From positions 3,512,001-3,576,000 of the forward strand of contig NC_011144.1 in the NCBI RefSeq assembly GCF_000017265.1: a stretch of 64,000 bases of DNA, in the 5' to 3' direction. The position numbers and the translations under genes are program-made. Below, one piece after another: positions 17,990-26,194 of this stretch; the first letter of the stretch is position 1; each line of letters begins with the position of its first letter. The notes under the pieces are model-generated. The model did no database searches. It was not told the DNA's origin and saw only the letters and a program-made list of their open reading frames with translations. The DNA is from Phenylobacterium zucineum HLK1 (GTDB lineage Bacteria; Pseudomonadota; Alphaproteobacteria; Caulobacterales; Caulobacteraceae).

Positions 17990-19054
17990 TCAAGCCGGCC
18001 ACACGGCCAGCAGGGTGCGGAGCGAGGAGACCAGCGCCAGCGGCTGGTCGATCATGACGTGGTGTTCGGATTGCGGGATCTCGATCTCGCGCACGTCGGG
18101 GCCGAGGAAGCCGCGCTCGCCGCCCTTGCGCCGGGCGATGATGCTGCTCTGCGCGCCGTAGATGTGGACCATCGGCACGCGGACCGTCGGCGCCCGGCCG
18201 CCCCTGTCCTCGAAGCCCTTGCGGTCCAGCTTCTCCCACATCGTGGGATCGAACTTCCACGTCCAGCCCTCGCCCGAGCCGCCCTCGACCTCGGCAGGAA
18301 GCGGTGCGCGCTTCAGCGAGCGGCGGGCGATGAAGTCGGCCACGAACAGGTTGCCCGCCGGCTGCGGCGGCATCAGCCGGAAACGGCCGAGCGCCTCGGC
18401 GAGGCTCGCATAGACCCGGCTGGGCCGGTCGGCGGTGGGGATGTTGCGCACCTGCTCGCGGCGGCGCTTGCGCTCGGCCTCCACCTCGGGGGGCGGTCCG
18501 CCGAAGCCGGTGTCCACCAGCACCGCAGCCCGCATCCGCTCAGGGTGGCGGACGGCGGCGAAGAACACCTGGGCCCCGCCGAAGGAATGGCCGATATAGA
18601 TCGGTGGGCGGCCGTCGGCGTAAAGGCCCGCGGCCCGCGCGCACGCCTCGGCGTCGTCGGCGAAGTCGCCGAAGGCGTAGCGGTCACGCCAGTCCGACTC
18701 GCCCATGCCGGCCAGCGACATGGCCGCGACGCGGTAGTCCCTGGCGAGGAAGGGGGCGATGAAGCTCCACCAGTCGGCGTGGGCGCTGTTGCCGTGGACG
18801 AGCAGGAGGCCGGGCTTGCCGACCTCGCCCCAGGTGAGCAGCTCCAGCCGCGTTCCCTTGGACTGCACGAACGAGCGCTCGGGCGCGTCGGCGATGGCGT
18901 CCTTGAACCACTGCGGTGCGGGCGGCTCGGCGCCGTCGAACGCGGCCAGCGGCGCACGCACTTCCGGCGGCAGGTCGCCCGAATGGAACGGCCGGTCGTC
19001 GTAGGTTTCCGCCCCTTGCGCCGGCTTGTCGTCATCGTCTCTGGCCATGCCCAT
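17990..19054 (-). CDS. Alpha/beta hydrolase (epoxide-hydrolase-like)
   Basis: A 354-residue hydrolase with LLLVHGNSAHADWW (oxyanion region, about 82-95), SLAGMGESDW and nucleophile elbow GHSFGG (about 155-160). The likely acid Asp is in VDTGFGG and the likely His is in SEHHVMIDQP. The N-terminal 40 residues are polar and probably disordered. There is no signal peptide, so it is cytoplasmic. The substrate cannot be told. It stands alone between the subunit IV gene and a TonB-like gene. Confidence 0.85.
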   Translation of the reverse strand: MGMARDDDDKPAQGAETYDDRPFHSGDLPPEVRAPLAAFDGAEPPAPQWFKDAIADAPERSFVQSKGTRLELLTWGEVGKPGLLLVHGNSAHADWWSFIAPFLARDYRVAAMSLAGMGESDWRDRYAFGDFADDAEACARAAGLYADGRPPIYIGHSFGGAQVFFAAVRHPERMRAAVLVDTGFGGPPPEVEAERKRRREQVRNIPTADRPSRVYASLAEALGRFRLMPPQPAGNLFVADFIARRSLKRAPLPAEVEGGSGEGWTWKFDPTMWEKLDRKGFEDRGGRAPTVRVPMVHIYGAQSSIIARRKGGERGFLGPDVREIEIPQSEHHVMIDQPLALVSSLRTLLAVWPA

Positions 19055-19085
19055 TCGGGTCTAACGGCCGTTTGAAAAATGGCAA

Positions 19086-19110
19086 CCGCCTTCCGGGAGC
19101 CGGAAGGCGG
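19086..19110 (-). terminator. Strong hairpin between TonB-like gene and hydrolase gene
   Basis: A perfect 10-bp stem: CCGCCTTCCG (19086-19095) pairs with CGGAAGGCGG (19101-19110) around a 5-base loop. On the minus strand it is followed by TTGCCATTTTT, so it probably terminates the TonB-like transcript. A second long GC inverted repeat (around 19127-19172) lies just before it. Confidence 0.55.
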
Positions 19111-19188
19111 TGAATGGAAAGCTCCCCGCGGGACGGCGCTGTTCGGGGGACGACTCCGCCCCGCGGGGATCGGCGGCGCGCTATCGCG

Positions 19189-19590
19189 TCACCACCGGTT
19201 CGGAAGGACCGTCCGGGGGCGCTCCGCCTCGAGACGGAACAGCACCGGACGACCGGCGATCTCCTGCGGCGGCGGCTTCAGCGCGCGGGCGCGCCGAACG
19301 GCCCTCAGCATCGCCGCATCCAGCGGCTTCGAACCGCTCGAGGTCACGAGGGTCGGCGCCGCGATCGCGCCCGCGGCGTCGACGTCGAAGCGGACTTCGG
19401 CGACGCCGCGCCGCGGCTGATGGGCGGGACTGGCGTCGAGTTCGCGCTCCAGCCGGCGCTTGGCGTCGGCCACCCACCGGTCGTGCTGCAGGTGCGGGCG
19501 CGCCGGGTCGGGGATGTTGGCCCGGGCGGCGGGCGCCAGGGTGGCGAGGGCGACCGTGACTCCACAGGCGATGGCGACGAGGCTCTTCAA
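19189..19590 (-). CDS. Secreted TonB-C-terminal-domain protein
   Basis: A 133-residue protein with a signal peptide (MKSLVAIACG to APAARA, about 1-24) and a TonB/TolA C-terminal fold: VRFDVDAAG and LDAAMLRAVRRARALKPPP are the recognisable strand and helix motifs. I prefer TTG 19590 because AAAGGAG lies 8 bases upstream and the signal peptide begins immediately; ATG 19674 would bury it behind 28 polar residues. It lacks the cytoplasmic anchor and Pro-rich spacer of a true TonB, so energy transduction is doubtful. An Asp/Glu-rich soluble periplasmic role is more likely. Confidence 0.75.
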   Translation of the reverse strand: MKSLVAIACGVTVALATLAPAARANIPDPARPHLQHDRWVADAKRRLERELDASPAHQPRRGVAEVRFDVDAAGAIAAPTLVTSSGSKPLDAAMLRAVRRARALKPPPQEIAGRPVLFRLEAERPRTVLPNRW

Positions 19591-19706
19591 GGCGATTGCT
19601 CCTTTGGCAGGCGTTCGGGCGTGGGAGGGCGTGCGGCGCCTGCCGCCCGGGATCGGGCGCCGCGTGTTCGTCATGGAAGGGAGAGGCGGGGGAGCCGCCC
19701 GGCCGG

Positions 19707-20849
19707 TCAGCCGTCGATGTCGAGACCCAGGGCCAGCCGCGCGGCCAGCCGCGCCTGGGCCTTCTCCTGCAGCGGGTGGTAGCGGGCGGCCTGGACGTCG
19801 CGGAAGATCCGCTCCAGGCCGGTCCTGCGGTAGAAGCCCGCCCCGCCGGCGGCCTCCATCGCCTTCTCCACCGCCCGGATCGCGGCGCGGCCGGCCAGGG
19901 TGCGTCCGGTCATGATCCGGCTGGAGGCGGCGGGACCGGGCTCCTCGCTCGCCGCGCAGGCCAGCATGTCGGCCAGCGCCAGGCGGGCCGCGGCCAGCTC
20001 GGTCTCCATCTCGCCCAGGATCAGCTCCAGATCGGACGAGGGCTTGCGGGCCGCGGCCAGGTCCAGCGCCTTGTCGCGCGCCGCCTCCGCCAGGCCCACG
20101 TAGACGGCGTAGATCAGCGGGAAGGCGATCAGCGTCACCATGTGCATGACCGGATGCCACCGGCCCGCCGGGCGCCGCACCGTGACCGCGCTCTCGGGCA
20201 CGAACACGCCGGAAAGCTCGATGTCGTGCGAGCCCGTGCCGCGCATGCCCAGGGTCTGCCAGGTGTCGAGGATCCGCACGCCCTCGCCCCGCAGCGGCAG
20301 GGCCATGTGCAGCACGGTCGGCCCCTCGGGCGCGTCCAGCACCGCCATGGTCATCAGGAGGTCGCCGGCCGGGCAGCCGCTGGCGAACACCTTGCGGCCG
20401 TAGACGCGGAAGCCCCCCTCGGCCGGCTCGGCGCGGCACGAGCCGTCCAGCCAGTCCGAGCCCCCCGAGGAGACCAGCGTCAGCTTCTGGCCGACGATGC
20501 GGGCGAGCAGCCCCTCGACCGCCTCGGGCGTGCGCCGCCAGCGCCAGGCCGGCAACGCCACCTGATGGGTGTGCATGGACAGCGCCAGCGCCGTCGAGCC
20601 GCAGTAGCGGGCCAGGGTCCGCAGCATCGCCGCGAGCTCGGCATGGCTCGCCCCGCCGCCGCCCAGTTCGGCCGGCACGCCGGCGGCGTGGAAGCCGCGG
20701 TCCTTCAGCAGGGCCAGGTTCTCGGCCACGAAGGCGTCGTCGGCGTCGGCCTGGGCCGCACGCGCCGCGAGCTCGGGGCCGACTTCATGGGCCATCCGCT
20801 CCCAGTCGGTGCGGGCGGCCGCCTTGGTCTTGGTCATGGTCGTGGTCAT
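19707..20849 (-). CDS. Acyl-CoA dehydrogenase family protein
   Basis: Flavin-dependent dehydrogenase or related monooxygenase of the ACAD superfamily, 380 residues. The all-alpha N-terminal domain (about 15-125), middle beta domain (about 130-235, with the TLGMRGTGSHDIELSGVFVP segment) and C-terminal helical domain (about 240-380) are all visible. The TLGMRGTGSHD pattern occurs in DszC- and hydroxylase-like ACAD relatives as well as true dehydrogenases, so the reaction is open. It is divergent from an HxlR regulator that probably controls it. Confidence 0.85.
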   Translation of the reverse strand: MTTTMTKTKAAARTDWERMAHEVGPELAARAAQADADDAFVAENLALLKDRGFHAAGVPAELGGGGASHAELAAMLRTLARYCGSTALALSMHTHQVALPAWRWRRTPEAVEGLLARIVGQKLTLVSSGGSDWLDGSCRAEPAEGGFRVYGRKVFASGCPAGDLLMTMAVLDAPEGPTVLHMALPLRGEGVRILDTWQTLGMRGTGSHDIELSGVFVPESAVTVRRPAGRWHPVMHMVTLIAFPLIYAVYVGLAEAARDKALDLAAARKPSSDLELILGEMETELAAARLALADMLACAASEEPGPAASSRIMTGRTLAGRAAIRAVEKAMEAAGGAGFYRRTGLERIFRDVQAARYHPLQEKAQARLAARLALGLDIDG

Positions 20850-20940
20850 CGTCCGAAGTCCTCGCGCCGCCGGGACGGCCCTGATGGCCTGGACCTTCGC
20901 GGCGCCGGGCTCTCATGACCGAAGCGGTCCGCGCCGCTCC

Positions 20941-20957
20941 AGTTCGAAGAATGAACT
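20941..20957. promoter_or_regulatory. Candidate HxlR operator
   Basis: Inverted repeat AGTTC-N7-GAACT in the 142-base region between the divergent acyl-CoA dehydrogenase and HxlR genes, about 35 bases before the HxlR start. Position and symmetry suit binding by a dimeric winged-helix regulator. No footprint or comparative data are available. Confidence 0.4.
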
Positions 20958-20991
20958 TGCCGAACATCGTTCCGCTAGCGACGATTTCCGC

Positions 20992-21699
20992 ATGAAGGGT
21001 TACGGACAATTCTGCCCGGTCGCCAAGACGGCCGAGATCTTCGCCCAGCGCTGGACGCCGCTGATCGTGCGCGAGCTGTGCTTCGGGCCCCACCGCTTCT
21101 CGGAGCTGCACGCCGGCGTGCCGACCATGTCGCGGGCGCTCCTGGTGCAGCGGCTCGCCGAGCTCGAAGAGGCCGGCGTGATCGCCACCGAGCCGATCGG
21201 CCAGGGCAAGCTGTACCGGCTCACGCCGGCGGGCGAATGCCTGCGCGAGATCATCGTGCAGATGTCGGCCTGGGGGCAGCGCTACGGGCAGGGCCGTCTG
21301 GGTCCCGCCGACCTCGACCCCACCATGCTGGTCTGGAGCATGAAGCGGCAGGTGGACCCCAGGGAGCTGCCCGACCGGGACGTGGTCGTGCGCCTGGAGT
21401 TCCGCGGCGTGCCCAAGGCGCACGCCGCCCGCCGCTACTGGTGGATCATCCTGCGGCCCGACGACGTGGAGGTCTGCTTCAAGGCGCCCGAGCAGGATGT
21501 CGACGTGGTGGTCTCGGCCGACCTCGAGACCTTCATCCGCGTCTGGATGGGCTATGCCGGCTTCAGCGCGGCCCAGCGCGAGGGCATGGCCGCGATCAGC
21601 GGCGATCCCCAGCTGGTGCGCCTGTGCCGCCGCGTGCTGGGCGTCGAGGACGAGCCGCACCACCGCCTGCTGGCGTTCGAACCTCGGGCGGCGGCCTGA
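20992..21699 (+). CDS. HxlR-family winged-helix regulator with SCP2-like C-terminal domain
   Basis: A 235-residue transcription factor. Residues 1-100 form the HxlR/MarR-like winged helix (CPVAKTAEIFAQRWTPLIVRE, with the recognition helix around MSRALLVQRLAEL). The second half (about 120-225) resembles the sterol-carrier-protein-2 fold found fused to some HxlR regulators and may bind a hydrophobic ligand. ATG 20992 (MKGYGQFCPV) is the natural start; the frame is open upstream but non-coding. Control of the divergent acyl-CoA dehydrogenase gene is inferred. Confidence 0.88.
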   Translation: MKGYGQFCPVAKTAEIFAQRWTPLIVRELCFGPHRFSELHAGVPTMSRALLVQRLAELEEAGVIATEPIGQGKLYRLTPAGECLREIIVQMSAWGQRYGQGRLGPADLDPTMLVWSMKRQVDPRELPDRDVVVRLEFRGVPKAHAARRYWWIILRPDDVEVCFKAPEQDVDVVVSADLETFIRVWMGYAGFSAAQREGMAAISGDPQLVRLCRRVLGVEDEPHHRLLAFEPRAAA

Positions 21700-21723
21700 G
21701 GCCTACGTCGGGCGCGCTGCGTC

Positions 21724-21804
21724 TCAGACCAGCGCCTCGAACTCGTTGACCAGCCGCTCGAGCTGCTTCATGCCCGCGGCCCAGAAGGCCTTTTCGCGCG
21801 GGTT
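21724..21804 (-). pseudogene. Out-of-frame C-terminal tail of pepF
   Basis: Reading on the minus strand from 21804, an uninterrupted 26-codon frame (starts NPREKAFWAAGMKQ, ends NEFEALV then TGA) continues exactly where the pepF frame stops, one base out of register. Its content (aromatic FW, then an amphipathic Leu-rich helix ending in FEAL) is what M3B oligoendopeptidases normally carry at the C terminus. A single extra base near 21805 explains it, so this is the lost pepF tail or a sequencing error. Confidence 0.75.
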
Positions 21805-23515
21805 AGAGGCCGAACGGGGCCAGCGCCTCGACGTAGGTCTTCGTCCCGCCGGCGGCCAGCAGCTGCTCGTAGAGCGGGGCGAAGCCCTGCGGATCCTCGC
21901 GGCGCTTTTCCATCAGGCCGCGCACCAGGAGATCCCCGAAGGGGTAGGCGTAGACGTAGAACGGGGCGTGCACGAAGTGGCTGACGTAGCCCCAGTAGTG
22001 CTCGTAGCCGGCGTTGAGCCGGACCGCCGGCCCGAGGCTCTCGCCCATCACCTGCAGCCACAGGCTCCCGATCTCGTCGGCCGAGAGTTCGCCCTGGGCC
22101 CGCGCTTCGTGGAATTGGGCCTCGAAGCGGTGGAAGGCGATCTGGCGGACCACCGTGTTCAGCCCGTCCTCGATGCGGCCGGCCAGAAGCCCCCGGCGCT
22201 CGGCGGGCGGGGCCTCGGCCAGGAGGCGCTCGAACACCAGCCCCTCGCCGAAGATCGAGGCGGTCTCGGCCAGGGTCAGCGGCGTATCGGCCAAGAGGGT
22301 GCCGAGCGGCGCGCACAGGGTCTGGTGGACGGCGTGGCCCAGCTCGTGCGCCAGGGTCAGCACGTCGCGCCGCTCGCCCATGTAGTTCATGAAGACGTAG
22401 GGGTGGCGGTTGGCGGTGACAGGGTGCGAATAGGCGCCCGACTGCTTGCCGGCCCGCGGCCGGGCGTCGATCCACGGCTGGGCGAAGAAGGTCCGGGCCG
22501 TGTCGGCGAAGCGGGGCGCCAGAGCCTGGAAGCTCTCCAGCACGATCCCACGCGCCTCGTCCCAGCCGTAGGTGCGCGGCGCCGTGGTCTCCAGCGGCGC
22601 GTTGCGGTCCCAGTGGTCCAGGACGTCCTTGCCCATCGCCCTGGCCTTCAGGCGGTAGTAGCGATGGCTGACCGGCCCGTAGGCCTCGACCACCGCGGCC
22701 TCCAGGGCCTCGACGGCGTCGGCGTCCACCTCGTTGGCCAGGTGACGCGAGGCGGCAGGGCTCGGATATTTCCGCCAGCGATCCTCCACCTGCTTCTCGA
22801 AGGCGAGGGTGTTGAGGCACAGCGCCAGCACCGGATTGCGGGCCTCGAGCGCCTTCGCCAGCGCCTGGGCCGCCTGCTTGCGGCGCGCGCCCTCCGGATC
22901 GGACAGGCGGTTCAGGATCTCAGGCAGCGTCAGGGTCTCGCCGCCCACCCGGGCGGTCAGGGCGGCCAGCGTCTCGTCCGACAGCCGCATCCAGTTGGCC
23001 ACCGCCGGGCCGCGGTCCACCAGCATCCGCTCCAGCTCGGCCGACAGCTCGTGGGGCCGCGCCGCCCGCACGCGCCGCAGCCAGGGCCGCCAGCGGCCGG
23101 CTTCCGGACGCGCCTGCAGCGCCGCCTCCAGCTCGGCGTCCTCCAGCTGGTTGATCTCCAGCGTGAAGAACAGGCTCTCGGCCCCGATCTGCGCCGAGCG
23201 GGCGCGCAGATCGGCCTCGAACTTCGACCAGGCCGGGTCGTTTCGCGCTGTCGAGGCGGCGAGCGAGGCGTAGGCGCCGACGCTCCAGAGATGGTTGGTC
23301 GCGTCCTCGTAGAGCCGGATCCCCTGGTCCAGGAGCGCGCCCAGCTCGGCGGCGGCCGCGCGGGCGCCGACCAGCCGCCCCTTCAGGGCCGCCAGTTGGG
23401 CCGTCGCCTGGGCCGCGGAGGCGAGGTCGGCCTCGATCCTCGGGTCCTCGCGGTCGGCGTAGAGGTCGTCCAGCCGCCACTGCGGCAGCGCATCGGTCTT
23501 GAAGGGGGCGTTCAT
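21803..23515 (-). CDS. pepF: Oligoendopeptidase F (M3 family), 3' frameshifted
   Basis: Zinc metallo-oligopeptidase of family M3B, 570 residues as read. The zinc motif HELGH is at residues 390-394, and the downstream Glu ligand is near FGEGLVFERLL. The frame ends at LAPFGL followed by TAA. Deleting one base at about 21805 would join it to the missing 26-residue C-terminal helix at 21724-21804. All catalytic residues remain, so the truncated enzyme may still work. The gene is tail-to-tail with the HxlR gene, and 16 bases separate its start from the Lrp gene stop. Confidence 0.92.
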   Translation of the reverse strand: MNAPFKTDALPQWRLDDLYADREDPRIEADLASAAQATAQLAALKGRLVGARAAAAELGALLDQGIRLYEDATNHLWSVGAYASLAASTARNDPAWSKFEADLRARSAQIGAESLFFTLEINQLEDAELEAALQARPEAGRWRPWLRRVRAARPHELSAELERMLVDRGPAVANWMRLSDETLAALTARVGGETLTLPEILNRLSDPEGARRKQAAQALAKALEARNPVLALCLNTLAFEKQVEDRWRKYPSPAASRHLANEVDADAVEALEAAVVEAYGPVSHRYYRLKARAMGKDVLDHWDRNAPLETTAPRTYGWDEARGIVLESFQALAPRFADTARTFFAQPWIDARPRAGKQSGAYSHPVTANRHPYVFMNYMGERRDVLTLAHELGHAVHQTLCAPLGTLLADTPLTLAETASIFGEGLVFERLLAEAPPAERRGLLAGRIEDGLNTVVRQIAFHRFEAQFHEARAQGELSADEIGSLWLQVMGESLGPAVRLNAGYEHYWGYVSHFVHAPFYVYAYPFGDLLVRGLMEKRREDPQGFAPLYEQLLAAGGTKTYVEALAPFGL

Positions 23516-23531
23516 GCCTCGTCAGATAGTC

Positions 23532-23957
23532 CTAGGCCTTCTGGGTCGCCAGCAGGATCGACGTCTCGGTCGAGGCGATCCCTTCGATCTCGCGGATGCG
23601 GTCCAGCGCCTGGCTGAAGCCGGCCAGGGTCTCGACGTCCAGCTCCACCACCAGGTCCCAGCGGCCGTTGGTGGAGTGGATCTTGTCCACCTCGGGAAAG
23701 CCGCGCAGGGCGTTCGTCACCGCCCGCGCCCGTTCGCCCTCGATGGCGACGCACATGATCGCCCGCACCCGGTTGGCCTCCATCTCGGGCCGGGTGCGGA
23801 TGGTGAACCCCTGGATCACGCCGCGCTGGGTCAGGCGCTCGATGCGGTTCTGCACCGTTCCGCGCGAGACCTTCAGCGCCTTGGCGAGCGCCGCCGCCGG
23901 GGTGCGCGAATCCGCCCTCAGGAGGGCGATCAGCCGTCGGTCGAGGTCGTCCACCAT
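23532..23957 (-). CDS. Lrp/AsnC-family regulator
   Basis: A 141-residue regulator with an N-terminal HTH (about 3-60; RLIALLRADSRTPAAALA, VSRGTVQNRIERL) and a C-terminal RAM ligand-binding domain (about 65-140). It is transcribed divergently from the arginine dihydrolase-like/rocD pair, 125 bases apart. It is therefore probably an arginine- or ornithine-responsive activator of those genes, as ArgR/PutR-type Lrp proteins are elsewhere. This functional link is inference from gene order. Confidence 0.92.
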   Translation of the reverse strand: MVDDLDRRLIALLRADSRTPAAALAKALKVSRGTVQNRIERLTQRGVIQGFTIRTRPEMEANRVRAIMCVAIEGERARAVTNALRGFPEVDKIHSTNGRWDLVVELDVETLAGFSQALDRIREIEGIASTETSILLATQKA

Positions 23958-24082
23958 TTCGCCAACATCTTGTGACAGAATGCCAATCGAACTCGCACAA
24001 GGTAGCAGCTTGGCCGCTTTTCGCTAGCGCCGCCGCGAGACACCCTCATCCCTGTTCACGTCGACGCCAGAGGAGATCCCGC

Positions 24083-24955
24083 ATGGCCGACCGGCCGCTT
24101 TTCGTCATGACCGACCCCTGCTGCTTCGATGTCAGCTACCGCATCAACCCCTGGATGAAGCCCGAGACCTGGACGGCCGAGCAGACCGCCGCCGCCTGCG
24201 CCGCCTCGGAAACGCTGCGCGGGGCGCTTGAGGCCGAGGGCGCGCGGGTCGAGACGATCGGCGCGGTGAAGGGCCTGCCGGACCTGGTCTTCCCCGCCAA
24301 CGCCGCCGTGGTGCTGGACCGCAAGGTGCTGCTGGCCCGCTTCCGCTATCCCGAGCGCCAGGGCGAGGAGGCGGTGTTCCGCGCCGTGTTCCACCGGCTG
24401 AAGGCCCGGGGGCTGGTCGACGAGATCCACGACCTGCCGGACGGCCTTTTCCACGAGGGCGCGGGCGACGCCATCTGGGACCGGGACCGCCAGTTGTTCT
24501 GGGCCGGCTTCGGCCCCCGTTCCAGCCGCGGCGCCCTGCCCGTGCTCCGCAAGACCTTCGGCCAGGAGATCGTGCCGCTGGAGCTGGCCAGCGACCGCTT
24601 CTACCACTTGGACACCTGCTTCTGCCCGCTGGCGGGCGGCAAGGTGCTCTACTACCCGCCGGCCTTCTCGCCCGAGGCCCAGGCCACCATCCTGTCCCGC
24701 GTGGCCGAGGCGGACCGCATCGTGGCCAGCGACGAGGAGGCGGCCGCCTTCTGCGTCAACGCCGTGAACCTGGGGGAGCGCGTGGTCATGGCCCGTCCGC
24801 CCCAGAGCCTGCGCGAGAAGCTTCAGGCGCACGGCTACACCGTCGTGGCCGTCGACCTCGATCCGTTCATCCTGTCGGGCGGCGCCGCCTACTGCATGAC
24901 CCTGCGGCTGGACCGCGCCAGCGCCCCGGCCGCCTCCGTCCTCGCGGCCGAATAA
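24083..24955 (+). CDS. Arginine dihydrolase / DDAH-like guanidine-modifying enzyme
   Basis: A 290-residue beta/alpha-propeller enzyme of the guanidine-modifying superfamily. Candidate active-site residues are Asn22 (RINPWM), Asn73 (FPANAAVV), Glu125 (FHEGAGD), His175 (YHLDTC) and the nucleophile Cys271 (GGAAYCMT). As I recall the cyanobacterial arginine dihydrolase (ArgZ/AgrE) active site, these positions line up, including the Asn that separates dihydrolase from deiminase activity. Dimethylargininase is the main alternative. ATG 24083 follows GAGGAGA. RocD begins 15 bases after the stop, so arginine to ornithine to glutamate semialdehyde is a coherent route. Confidence 0.8.
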   Translation: MADRPLFVMTDPCCFDVSYRINPWMKPETWTAEQTAAACAASETLRGALEAEGARVETIGAVKGLPDLVFPANAAVVLDRKVLLARFRYPERQGEEAVFRAVFHRLKARGLVDEIHDLPDGLFHEGAGDAIWDRDRQLFWAGFGPRSSRGALPVLRKTFGQEIVPLELASDRFYHLDTCFCPLAGGKVLYYPPAFSPEAQATILSRVAEADRIVASDEEAAAFCVNAVNLGERVVMARPPQSLREKLQAHGYTVVAVDLDPFILSGGAAYCMTLRLDRASAPAASVLAAE

Positions 24956-24970
24956 AGGGGGGAGCCCGCC

Positions 24971-26194
24971 ATGAACGACATCACGCTGCAGCACTCGCTC
25001 ACCGACAGCTACATCGCCCTCGAGGCGCTGTACGGAGCCAAGAACTACAAGCCGCTGGACGTGGTCCTGACCCGCGGCGAAGGGGTCTACGTCTGGGACG
25101 TGGAAGGCCGCCGGTACCTGGACTGCCTCTCGGCCTACTCGGCCGTGAACCAGGGCCACTGCCACCCGAAGATCCTCGAGGCCATGGTCCAGCAGGCGCA
25201 GCGCCTGACGCTGACCTCCCGGGCCTTCCGCAACGACCAGCTGGCGGCCTTCTACGAAGAGCTCTGCGCCCTGACCAACTCGCACAAGGTGCTGCCGATG
25301 AATTCGGGCGCCGAGGCGGTGGAAAGCGCGCTGAAGGTGGCCCGCAAGTGGGGCTACGAGGTCAAGGGCGTGCCCGACGGTCAGGCCGAGATCATCGTCG
25401 CCTCCGAGAACTTCCACGGGCGCACGATCAGCATCGTGGGCTTCTCCACCGATCCGCAGTCGCGCGGGGGCTTCGGGCCCTTCGCCCCGGGCTTCAAGGT
25501 CGTGCCGTTCGGCGACGCCGAGGCCCTGGAGGCGGCGGTGACTCCGAACACCGTGGCCATCCTGCTCGAGCCCATCCAGGGCGAGGCGGGCGTGATCATC
25601 CCGCCGGCCGGCTACCTGAAGGCGGCCCGCGAGCTCTGCACGCGCGAGAACGTCATCCTGATCCTGGACGAGATCCAGACCGGCCTTGGCCGCACCGGCA
25701 AGCTGCTGGCCGAGGAGCACGAGGGGATCGAGGCCGACCTCACCCTGATCGGCAAGGCGCTCTCGGGCGGCTTCTATCCGGTCTCGGCGGTGCTCTCGAA
25801 CACCGAGGTGATGAGCGTGCTGCATCCCGGCGAGCACGGCTCGACCTTCGGCGGCAATCCACTCGCCTGCGCGGTCGCCCGCGCGGCGCTGAGGGTGCTG
25901 GTCGAGGAGGGCATGGTCGAGAACGCCGCCCGGGTCGGCGAGCGGCTGAAGGGCCAGCTCGCGGCCATCAAGGCCGGCGGCGTGAAAGAGGTCCGCGGCC
26001 GCGGCCTGATGCTGGCCGTCGAGCTGCATCCCGAGGCCGGCGGCGCCCGGCGGGTGTGCGAGGCGCTGCAGGCGCGCGGGCTCCTGGCCAAGGAGACCCA
26101 CGAGCACACCATCCGCATCGCCCCGCCGCTGATCCTCACCGACGAGCAGGCCGACTGGATCGCCGGCCACTTCGCCGAGGTCCTGCCCCGCTAG
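24971..26194 (+). CDS. rocD: Ornithine aminotransferase RocD
   Basis: PLP enzyme converting ornithine and 2-oxoglutarate to glutamate-5-semialdehyde and glutamate (407 aa, family length). The class-III aminotransferase landmarks are [25 protein letters not shown] and the PLP-binding Lys in LIGKALSGG. The N-terminal [13 protein letters not shown] is specific for ornithine aminotransferases. It is in an operon with the upstream arginine-dihydrolase-like gene. Its stop overlaps the convergent PQQ dehydrogenase stop by four bases. Confidence 0.95.
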   Translation: MNDITLQHSLTDSYIALEALYGAKNYKPLDVVLTRGEGVYVWDVEGRRYLDCLSAYSAVNQGHCHPKILEAMVQQAQRLTLTSRAFRNDQLAAFYEELCALTNSHKVLPMNSGAEAVESALKVARKWGYEVKGVPDGQAEIIVASENFHGRTISIVGFSTDPQSRGGFGPFAPGFKVVPFGDAEALEAAVTPNTVAILLEPIQGEAGVIIPPAGYLKAARELCTRENVILILDEIQTGLGRTGKLLAEEHEGIEADLTLIGKALSGGFYPVSAVLSNTEVMSVLHPGEHGSTFGGNPLACAVARAALRVLVEEGMVENAARVGERLKGQLAAIKAGGVKEVRGRGLMLAVELHPEAGGARRVCEALQARGLLAKETHEHTIRIAPPLILTDEQADWIAGHFAEVLPR

